This document shows, in pieces, positions 54,934-64,000 of a stretch of DNA of 64,000 nucleotides. The first letter of the stretch is position 1, and each line of letters begins with the position of its first letter. Source of the DNA: Plumapathes pennacea (lineage: Eukaryota; Cnidaria; Anthozoa; Antipatharia; Myriopathidae); NCBI GenBank assembly GCA_964036295.1, contig OZ038468.1, positions 15,526,683 through 15,590,682 of the forward strand, written 5' to 3'. The notes under the pieces are model-generated. The model worked only from the letters and a program-made list of their open reading frames with translations. It was not told where the DNA came from and ran no database searches. The translations under genes and the position numbers were made by a program.

Positions 54934-56482
54934 AATATCACTTCAGCCGGTCTGACTCGGTAATCCTCAGCGGTCACCCTGATTACGAACAAAAGCTGAA
55001 CGAATACCTGGAACCTGTGCAAGTGAGTGGTAAGCAGTGGAAGTTGTGTTACAGGGCTTCTGAGCATAACTACAGAGGTGCTGCTTTCCACACTTCTTGC
55101 GACAGAAAAGGTGCGACAGTTACGCTGGTTCGAGTTGGAATCTATGTCTTTGGTGGCTGCGCCGACAAGAGCTGGGATGCGCTGAATGATGGACGGTGGA
55201 GTGAGTATGGCCCAGATATTGGAACCCTATTAGGCTTATCCTGGAGTAGGGTTAAGCTTCGAATCAATCTTTAAGAATGCAAACGAAACGATTTTGCTCA
55301 CATCACAACTTACCTAAAATATTTTGACCTTAAACAAGCCCTTTAGTCAGACCCTTATTCAGGACAGTAGTGGAAACCTTGATCCCATCAATATTTACAA
55401 CCCTTTTTGGGCTTGCCATTCATAAGTTTAAATTATGTTTATAATGAAATTTGTTAGACTGCACTAATGATTTTAGGGTTTCCGATTTATCACATAAACA
55501 GATAATGCACAAAACAATACCAGTGATTTACCAATTAAGTATAAAACGTTTGTATATGTCAAAAAGTAAATAATGTTTCATATCCATGTCGCGTTGTTTT
55601 GTGCGAATCAACAACAATACTGGAATATTTCGCAAACCTCTTTCTGTAAAGACAACATACCGAATTTAGTATAAAACGTAGTGTGACGTGAAGATGTGCG
55701 ACACAGGTAATAAGCTGCAGAAGGTGTACCTTCCTCGTGCCCAGTTCCTTCCCCGCCTCCTCCGTGTACATTCCGCCCTACCCCCGTAGTTACTCCCCTT
55801 TTTACACATAGTCCCCCAACAACCAAATATTGCATCAAAATTACCGTCTATTATTTTGTTGGCTATGATTCTTATTTATTTTTCGAAACCCGCGAGTGTT
55901 GATTTACTGCAGCTCCTCTCTAGTCACCCAACTCCCCCCCCCCCTCCTTAGGTCCCAAAAAATATTTCACACTAGAAACTTAGCTGGGGTCTAACGCACG
56001 GATATATTTAGTAAACATAATATGGCAGTGCTAATGTAGTTGTTACAGTTCACTAGAGGTGTTGGTGTTGTCTCGTGTTTTGTGATATTTTCATGTCGAC
56101 TGAGTCGTATTAGTGCGAACAGTGTCAGTATCCGATGAGTTTTTATTGTCTTGACTGGTACTTATTCTCATCACATACAGGGTTTACCTACAGCGACAAG
56201 GCATTTCTGTTCTCGCTGAAAAACCATTTGAATAAGCAGTTCAAGATGTTCACCTACAGATACCGTTATCGGGCCATGTACAGCAGTAAGTACTTGGGAC
56301 CAGACTTTTGTGACTTTGGTGTTGCTGATCGCTGTGACGTCAACACTCGCTCCTTCTCAAATCTCGGCTTGACTTACAAACCACCAAACGGATACACCTT
56401 TAGAAGTCCTGAGGCCAGAAAACTGCTCGCTGGTTCTTTCAAGTTCAAATGTGACGAGTACGAGGTGTTTTACCAGAAGTAG
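54934..56482 (+). CDS. TLDc-domain protein, last two exons
   Basis: Exons 54934-55200 and 56181-56482 join in phase 1 and end with TAG, giving about 188 residues that form most of a TLDc domain. Diagnostic stretches: SDSVILSGHPDYEQKLNEYL, WKLCYRASEHNYRGAAFHTS, CDRKGATVTLVRVGIYVFGG, DKAFLFSLKNHLNK, YLGPDFCDFGVADRCDV, and the C-terminal LLAGSFKFKCDEYEVFYQ. TLDc domains occur in OXR1/NCOA7 (oxidative stress, V-ATPase regulation), TBC1D24, and many cnidarian proteins of unknown role. No partner domain is visible because the 5' exons were not found. The symbol is therefore left blank. Confidence 0.85.
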
Positions 56483-57074
56483 CTCAGTTGACACTAGAGA
56501 AGCCTTGCCTACTTTATAGTAAACCAACCACGCAAGCGACATGCAGACACAGCTGCAGTAGATTGTCAAACCAAATTTGATAAACTATTTAGTTCGTTAA
56601 TTTTCCTAATACTTTACAAGGAGTTATCTGTTTTGATCAGTTATCGTCAGTTATCGTCAGTCGATTACAAGCCTTGTTCATCAGTTATCGTCAGTCGATT
56701 ACAAGCCTTGTTCATCCCGCACCCCTCCCCCAGGGGGTATTACAGTGGTTGCTTTATTCCGAGTCGAGTATTTTCAAATACTTCAGTATCGGTGTAGTTG
56801 AGTTGGGAAAGCAATTGTGGAGCTTTTAAACTTAAGGGGTGATAGAAACAGGTCGGACTTAGCGGGTAAAATACGTCAGAAAAATCCTTACCCTACCCCT
56901 TTTAGTCGGTTTTTGTCCGCTTTGTTTTTATTGAGCTTTGCTGGTCCCCTGATGGCAAGGCGCAATTTTTGCGATCGTTTCAGGTAGGCTTCGAAGTTGA
57001 GCGATGCAGACTATATATAATTCATACATTTAGACTTTGAAAACTCCGCTTTGTTTTTAAGTCACCAGAACATG
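56483..57074. other. 3' flank of the TLDc gene
   Basis: Contains two copies of a 34-bp unit (56648-56681 and 56682-56715, cagttatcgtcagtcgatta...). No further exon. The AATAAA-like signal at about 57590 lies beyond the MITE at 57083. Confidence 0.6.
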
Positions 57075-57082
57075 TTGTGTTA

Positions 57083-57273
57083 GGGGTGGCGAATGGTCCC
57101 TAGAAAATTGTGGGTCTCGGAAACTTTTGATCCGATCTCGAAATCTCGGAAGCCTTCGCGATGAATCACGAAGTGTTTGTGTTTCGTTTTTGTTTTCAGG
57201 ATTTTCTCAAGACTCTGTCTTGGATTTTCAAACAAGGGTCTCGACGAGCTCGGATTTTACCATTCGCCACCTC
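57083..57273. mobile_element. hAT-like MITE with perfect 8-bp target duplication
   Basis: Inverted ends ggggtggcgaatggt and accattcgccacctc. Flanking ttgtgtta is present at both 57075-57082 and 57274-57281. 191 bp, no coding capacity. Intact ends and duplication indicate a fairly recent insertion. Confidence 0.88.
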
Positions 57274-57798
57274 TTGTGTTAGCTGCCCTCTGCCTCGTGT
57301 CTTATGAATTGAACTTTTCCTCATAATTCCCAAGGTGGGATCAAAATTATACCCTGCCTCTTTTTAATGACTCGCTTTTAAACGACCCTCGACTTGTATT
57401 GGTTCAAAACGGATGATTAACACTTTCCCTTGCTATATTCCTTGCTATATTCCTTAGTGACTTGAGAGCATACAGTTGCGGTTTGTGTATACTTATAGAT
57501 TAGTTTTCGTTATTTATTACTGGTAAATTTTGGTAGATTCGTAGCTGGTCGCTTGCGTGTGTGTAATTGGTAAAATAGAACACAAGTAAAATAAACGTTA
57601 AACTGGATACATTTGTATTTACTTGCATTGGTGTCAGCAAGCGTTTTTATTTAAAAAAGTTGACGTGAATTACAAATAATCATACTTAATTTGATGAAAA
57701 ACTGATCGACGATGCCAACATTTAGATGATAAATTATCCAGCCGCAAAGGTGACATTGAACCGCCATGGCTCCTGGTCAACTGAAACTGCACTTTCCT

Positions 57799-57867
57799 TT
57801 ATTTGAAAAGCGATAGCCTAACTTTCACCGGCGTGGCTGCTTTGAGGTTTGCTTTGAGTTCATCGCC
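57799..57867 (-). CDS. Possible terminal exon of a minus-strand gene
   Basis: After the acceptor ttgtttcag the frame reads GDELKANLKAATPVKVRLSL, FK and stop TAA. A minus-strand AATAAA lies near 57650, about 150 bases further on. Upstream exons, which would have to lie between here and the TUBGCP5 start, were not identified. Family not recognised. Confidence 0.3.
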   Translation of the reverse strand, partial: GDELKANLKAATPVKVRLSLFK

Positions 57868-58430
57868 CTGAAACAAGAACGGGAGAAAAATAGCGGCATG
57901 CCGGGCTAGAAACGTACCGCCACTAAAGGGATTATTTGCATGTGTCTGACCATCTTATGACTTGAGGCCGGTGGTTTAACTTGGTGTGTTCATCTAAGCG
58001 AGCGTTCAGCTGTTGCGCCGGCTGTGCGTAGGCATAGTCTGTCAACTTCAACCTCAATTTTATTTCAGGTCTGAATTTTAACCCTAACCCGCATTTAGCA
58101 AAGCTAATCATGGCGGGTGGCATTACAAATTACAGATATGCCTGAAAAGAACATGTACAGAGGCTTATTGGATGATAACATCGAATATTTCTATGCAATA
58201 TTTTCAGTCGGATCTGTTCATTGGTCGTTTTAGAGATGCTTTCCTCTCCTTGGACTCTTCAAAAGTTTTCTAAAGAGTTGACTACGAGCTGAAATGCGGA
58301 TTCTTGGAAAAACCGGAAGTATATTGATGATAATTGCAACCGTCTGTAGATAGATGTGAGTTTAAGATTTACGGAGTAAGACCAAACTTTTTTCCCTTTT
58401 TTGTCTTCCTTGTTCTGCCATACATAAGCG

Positions 58431-61424
58431 ATGGATTTTGTCGTGAAGAAAAATACCACTGAAAATGCTGAGATTGAACCACTGCAGAAACGAATTTTGG
58501 AAAAATTAACAAACGGAAGTAAATCAGCCTTGTTACCAGACTTCAGAAGTTGTCGTAATCGAGCAGTCCTGGGACAAGCATGGAATGAAAACAAAAATGG
58601 CGCCCATTTCGCTTCGAGGTCCCAAGTTTGTCAAACCTTTACAGGTTTTAAGGTAATTGAAATAACTAGTTGAACATCGAAATATTTCCCATAGGCAATT
58701 GAAGTATTTTGTTTGCTTTTTTTCAGAAAGGGTCAAAGAATTTTTATCTATCTGTGCAGCATGCATTGTCAAATTTCAGGTTCGTAATTACACGTGGATA
58801 AATTTGTTTTAAGTATGGTTTGGGTGTTGTTCTTAGAGCATACATCTTGCCTCAAACCTGCAGATACCACCGATTCCTGGATGTAGACAGCAATAAAGTG
58901 GAAAGGGCGATCAATCGGTAGGTGGAAAATGTTAATTTGCAAATCAGTGTAACAGCACTAATTCGGAAGTTTATCATTAGCAAACAGTCTCAGGATGTTC
59001 GAGGGTGACAGTTCGTAAGTTCTAACAGTGGATGGTACAAAACAAATGCCAAACTGCTGAGAAGACTTGAGTCTTGTTGGCGCACCGCCATTCTGTGACC
59101 AAATCGATTCTGAGGGAGGTAGTCAAGACTGGTGGTGGTCATAATCGTAACCATCAAGCATAAGCGATATAAGCATAAGGAATCATGAAAAAATTTCCAT
59201 TCTCATGCATTCAGGCCCTATAAGTTGTATGATTTTTCTTAAAGCCATTGGCCGTTGCCCAAGCGATAACCATTGCACAATGTTTGGTTGCCCTGTATCA
59301 CTGCTTTGGTTATTGGGGACACTGGACAATCATTAATTTTTAAACCCTGCATGAATATAGCATAATTTGTCTGGAAAAGAGAAAGCTTATGTGTTAACAA
59401 AACCACATCTATTTATGCTGACAGTATTTGCCAGAAGATTGAAGTGCACTCACAGGGTGAAGAGGTAAGAAGTCTGAGAAGTTTGTGTGGAAGATTTTTA
59501 GATTCTCCTTTAAGTGACTTCACTGAATCTCCGAAGGTAAGCACCAATGAAATCCTAAAGCCCTGGCCAAACTGGACTCCCAAGTCAAGCCAACTCAAGC
59601 TGTAGTAATGTGATTGTGATTTTGTTATATTTCAGTCAGATACTCACTATTCCTTGTTGTTATTGCTGCCGAATTTATCAGGCTCACCAACAAATGTGAA
59701 CTATCAACCCAAACTCCTTGAACAAGATTCAGGTATTATGATCAATTTATTATTAATATCTGTATATCCAGGGTAACCAGACTTTCCCTTTGGGCTGATA
59801 AATTATTATTTTCCTGACAAACTTGCCTAGAAGAAAGTCATGTCAAAAGTCAATGTCATGCCTACAGTTTACCCTTCAGCCACATTGTGCATGCCAAAAC
59901 CTAGCAGGTTTCATCAAGTCCTGATTTCTTTCTCAAACTGATACAGATTGAAGGCTATTGTGCATGTATGATTTGGTTTTCACTCCAAAGAACCATCAAT
60001 TTCAATTTTTCCTTTGGACTCTCACCAGAGATAAACACTGTACATGTTTGTTACAAAGGCTGGTTCACCTTCCAATAAATTCTTTTTGCATCCACTCATG
60101 TACATTTTCTTCCAAATGGTTGGGAGAATAAGATTAATATTTAATAATATGAACTCAGAAATGGTTTTGGGTGTTAGATTGTAAAATTCTTGTTCAAACC
60201 TTTATTCCTGTTAGATGATGTATGGAATTTTCTGACTTAATTTGGTACCATACAGTAGAGAAACCTCAGTCTATAAGTGATGCTCAAAACTTGTTAATTG
60301 AAGAAGGTGCAGCACTTTGAAAAGTCGTCCCCAGCTACAGGTCGGGTTGAGCTGTCAGTCAGTTGTCAGTCAACAGTGAATGAGACAAGACCTGTTCAGC
60401 AAGGGTGGAACCTGTTTAGGGACAGGAAAAACTTGTTTGTTACTGATTGAAGGATTACAACAACTGTTTCATTTACATAAATTTTCCTGGCTGAGGCAGA
60501 TGACAAGGAATTTGATTGGAGGGCATATTTGCTGAATGACGCAGAAGAAGAAGTTGTTGGAATCCCATCTGAAAACCAGGATGATTGGGTGAGTTAAACT
60601 TGACAATCATTCATCCATGTACTGTACATTTCTTGTACTTGATTTTTTGTTTGCATGGTTGATATAATAAACACATTTTGGGATATTATCTCTTTTACTC
60701 CCAAGAGTTTCAATTTTCCTCTTCTGTTTCTTAGCATAATTATATCATGCAGTTTACCAACTCACTTCAGCATAACCTCCTGCGCAGACACTCTGAGTTT
60801 GTCACACAAAGATTCCTCCCACACAGGAGAACTTGGCTTTCAATAGTATGCTCAAATGAAAGCTGATTAAATTATCAGTTCTCACTATATCACTCATACA
60901 TTTTCTACTAAAAGGTTGGGAGAATATGAGTCCATATATTGTTTTCTTTTTTCCTCAGGATTGGTCAGAGGAAGAGGTATGTACATTAGATTCATCTGTA
61001 TGCATGCAAAAAAAGCTGCTAGCCTGGGATACCTGACTTTCCAGTCATTTTAATAGCAGATTTTCCAAGCAATATAATTACTCAGAAGAAAGCACTTTCT
61101 GGGATAGTAGGTTGTAGCTACAGCTTGCCTTTAAAAAGAAAATCTTCTAAAAAAATTAACCAGTTAATTTAAAATTCACTGCCTTTACTTGAAGCTCTTA
61201 ACTGCATTTATAGTGGGCTATTTTACTTTAAAAATAATATTGTGTCTTACTGGCAAGTAAATTTTTGGGACCCTGACAACCAGGTTTTACTATAAGGTCT
61301 TCACATACAACAAAGTTTAGAGTTTTAAAATTTTTCATTTTTGGTTTTGCATTTCTCTTCTCATTTTCTTGCGTTAGGAAGAGGAAGAGCTTGACACAGC
61401 CAGTGAGTCAGGCATTAGTATGGG

Positions 61425-61478
<54 letters not shown>

Positions 61479-62830
61479 GCTCTATGGTCTTGACAGAGTG
61501 GAGTATGGACAAGAGTACAGCAATAAAGAAAGGACACTTCTGGTACAGTATGCCATTAAACACTGTTGGTGTTTTCTCCTTTTTTACATATTTAATGCAA
61601 ATTCAAAGCTCACGTTTGGAACACTAGCGTCACTTGCTCTGACGAAGGGCTAGTGCTTAAAACATCAGCTTCCAATTCCTTTATGGCATCTAAGTGTCAC
61701 ACTTTAATCCATTCATTATTTTTAATGTAGAAATTAATTGACTTCATGCCTGACACACATGTAAAATATTCTCTTTTTCTCACTCCTATTTGTTTTTCAG
61801 GACAGTGACTCCGGTTTATCAAGTACTATTGTGAGACAGTACTGGAGGGACACACTGCCTACAGACAGTCAGCAGGAGAGTTCTGAAAGTGGGCATTTCA
61901 GCATTGTTGACTCATGGTAAATATACATCTGTTTATGTGTTCCCTGTGTGTTTCCCCAAAAAATGCGTCAGCGTGTTATATTGAGCTATAGAAGCACGCA
62001 GGAATGCACATGGCATTTGTCAGCATTAACCAATCAGATCTCGTGTACTGTTCACCTTATCTTGTAATTTGACTTGTTTCATTGGCTTGGACAGGGATGA
62101 CTACCAGAGGAATCTGCAGCCATTCTATCAGTTCGAGCAGAGAAGAACCCTCACTGAAACACAAGTGGTTAGGGATACACTCTGGTAAGAAATACTGTCC
62201 ACAAGTTAATCGTTTTCACATGTAATATTAGCTGTGCAAAATGTGGGCAAGGATGGCATCCAGGAGACGAGGCAGGGGTAGTAAAACCTGTTAATCCAAC
62301 GCCTGGGGCCAACAAAGTTTGACATCTTGCTAGAAGGAAGCGTTCGTTCGTTCTGTTTTCCAAGCAAGTTACGTAATGCGAGTGGTTAGAGCGCTGGACT
62401 TGAAATCCGGAGGTCCCAGGTTCAAGTCTCGCTCTGACCACTAACTGAATTTGGAACATGGTAGCCCTGAGTTCAAATCCTCGGCCACGTTATTTAAATA
62501 GCCAACTGGTTAGCCTCCGACATGTTGGGATTCTTAACAAATTTACGTTGAGTTTAAAACACGGCCCCACCAGCTCTGCTGAATTAGTTACCGTGTATAA
62601 ATAGAGATACTTTACTTTACTTTACTTTGAATTCTCACGACATCAATTATACATTTTCTTCTTGGATGTATTGGGAGAATCTGTATTTTTAATTTCTGTG
62701 GTCATTTTGTGATTATGTGATTTCTCACTTTTACAGGATGTTATCAGGAGTGCAAGATTCCTTTGTGTACACAGTTCAGGACGATGGAATCGATGTTAGA
62801 GAAAATATCCAAGTGGCTCATCTCACCCCG
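58431..62830 (+). CDS. TUBGCP5: Gamma-tubulin complex component 5, N-terminal part
   Basis: GCP5 is a subunit of the gamma-tubulin ring complex, which nucleates microtubules at centrosomes and spindles. Twelve exons are in phase: 58431-58652, 58727-58779, 58864-58917, 59425-59536, 59636-59732, 60256-60306, 60500-60588, 60959-60976, 61378-61542, 61801-61916, 62095-62184, 62737-62830. They encode 387 residues, the first third or so of a roughly 1000-residue protein. Recognisable stretches: NFRYHRFLDVDSNKVERAIN, SDTHYSLLLLL, KEFDWRAYLLND, RRTLTETQVVRDTLWMLSGV and DVRENIQVAHLTP, the start of the conserved GRIP1 region. Oddities: an 18-base exon encoding DWSEEE, and an 18-Gln run in the acidic linker. 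The gene continues beyond 64000; no further exon was seen after 62830. Confidence 0.93.
60690..60935 (-). repeat. Copy of the 'ccctttcactccca' MITE family
   Basis: Shares, in reverse orientation, aagccaagttctcc, gagaactgataatttaat and attctcccaacctttt with the insertion at 34858-35063. It lies in a TUBGCP5 intron. Confidence 0.6.
61426..61479 (+). repeat. CAA/CAG repeat encoding 18 glutamines
   Basis: Seventeen CAA and one final CAG codon within TUBGCP5 exon 9, read in frame as poly-Gln. The other frames give poly-Asn and poly-Thr and are not used. Confidence 0.95.
62340..62635 (+). mobile_element. tRNA-Ser-derived SINE
   Basis: The head at about 62370-62445 has gagtggttagagcgctggac, cttgaaatccgg and box B ggttcaagtctcgctctgac, resembling tRNA-Ser(UGA) without its variable arm. 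The body is unrelated to tRNA, and the tail is a ctttactttacttt repeat ending near 62630. It lies in a TUBGCP5 intron. Not a functional tRNA gene: the acceptor stem does not pair. Confidence 0.75.
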
Positions 62831-64000
62831 GTATGCTGAATGTTGTAATTCATACTGTTTTGAAACAGAGGCAGCAGACATCTCGTAAATGGCTTATGGT
62901 TTCCTTGATCCTTATGATAATAGCTCGACCCTGTTTATGACTATCGACCGCAAACCAGATTTTTACAACGCATCAGTTTCTCGCATTGTGATTGGCTAGT
63001 TTTCATCATCAATAAAAGGATGGACAACATAGCGAAAACGAAGAACAAATGATATCGAAAGAAAGGAATATTTTCCTGCTGAAACTCGGAGAGATTTAAA
63101 ACGGAACGTTTGCCACCAGACCTGACGAACAGGAACACTCAATGCCTGCTGTGACCAGACCACGGACAGTACAGTGAAGTTCTACAGAAAATTGAAAGAC
63201 TTTGCGTTGAACGCATCCGGAGTGAATATACAGAATATGCTTCAGTGGAAGAAAGGCTCAAAATCTCTACTATGAAATATGAAGTTACATTCCATTTTCA
63301 AAATCTTTTAGCTGTTAGGCCCTGTTATTTATGTATTTACCTGCATGCAGTGTATACTGTATGGTACCTTCAACTTTATAAAATTCTATTATGTCTGTGC
63401 GTACGTTTTGGCTAAACCGTAGAATAAGATAAACGCTTTTTCAAGCGTTTTATAAAGTCTAATCGATCGAGCGGTGACCTATCAAGACGAACTAGGGACG
63501 TCGCTGTTTTTTTAAGTGCGTGACAAGTCAGCAAACCAAAGATAATCAAAAGTAATACACTAGCTGCGTAATTGTCTTGGGCGCTTTTTAGGGATTCATC
63601 TTCTTTGTCTCACAATTTTCTTTAGAGTAATTTAGGATATTTATTATTGTAATGACACGAACAGCTGTAAACTGATAATTAACTTGGTATTGACGCACCT
63701 CGGGGCTAATACGCGTTATGTAAATTCTCAATCAATTTGTGAATGATAGCTGATGATAGTTTAGGGATCGCAACTTAGAAAGGACTCATAGAAAGGGTAA
63801 TCAAGTGGGAAAAGTCTCATTGATTATCATAGAAAATTTGAGCATGTTCAAACGGGCGCTTTACAAGGAAATAATAATAATAATAAAAGAGAGAGAAAAA
63901 AAAAGGGGGAAGAAAATTGAGTTACAAATTCAAAATTCAAGACTAAACTTTCAAACTTTCAAGTCATGCACAAATGTCAGTTTTAAAATCCTGAAAAGTA
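62831..64000. other. TUBGCP5 intron running off the window
   Basis: No exon recognised. Contains AT-rich and repeat-like sequence (62940-63200) and an A-rich tail-like stretch at 63870-63910. Confidence 0.5.

Noticed and set aside
61391-61627. Poly-Asn frame across the CAA repeat
   Set aside because: Only the poly-Gln frame is in phase with the flanking TUBGCP5 exons.
62370-62445. Functional tRNA-Ser gene
   Set aside because: The acceptor stem and variable arm are not preserved and the segment continues into a SINE body and tail.

Overview
The window is nuclear DNA of an intron-rich animal, most likely an anthozoan cnidarian such as a stony coral. This is inferred from short exons with GT-AG introns, secreted proteins built from lectin, EGF, PAN-like, glycine-rich and D8C modules, and small inverted-repeat elements and tRNA-derived SINEs of a kind I associate with coral genomes. 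It has no prokaryotic features. Exons were assembled by hand from splice sites and reading-frame phase, so boundaries should be confirmed with RNA-seq.

Layout. Positions 232-6611 (+) hold the 3' part of katanin-like ATPase KATNAL2. Positions 7.5-9.4 kb carry a small unrecognised minus-strand gene, opposite one possible plus-strand first exon. Positions 12.2-13.2 kb hold an unrecognised 340-residue single-exon ORF. From 13.4 to 42.6 kb lies a tandem cluster of secreted multidomain proteins, all on the plus strand. Gene A (14846-25424) has a signal peptide, two triplets of H-type-lectin-like modules split by a Kazal-like domain, a C-type lectin, an EGF and an ALK/LTK-like glycine-rich domain (GRD). 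Gene B (29181-34822) has a PAN-like module, EGF, cbEGF and GRD. Gene C (37752-42627) has a PAN-like module, EGF, cbEGF and D8C. Gene B looks like a fusion: its 5' half matches gene C and its 3' half matches gene A, at intron as well as exon level. Remnants of D8C exons, a third copy of the shared promoter region and an unattached signal-peptide exon show further turnover.

Positions 42.6-54.9 kb are mostly repeats, with an unrecognised multi-exon fragment (48.5-49.4 kb) and a possible first exon at 50345. Positions 54934-56482 are the last two exons of a TLDc-domain gene. Positions 58431-62830 are the first twelve coding exons of TUBGCP5 (gamma-tubulin complex component 5), which continues past the right edge.

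The flanking genes are conserved microtubule genes (katanin, gamma-tubulin complex). The centre is a young, duplicating cluster of secreted, probably carbohydrate-binding or adhesive proteins. Many small inverted-repeat elements (several with 8-bp target duplications), long microsatellites and homopolymers accompany the rearrangements. A link to immunity, adhesion or ALK-type signalling is inference only.
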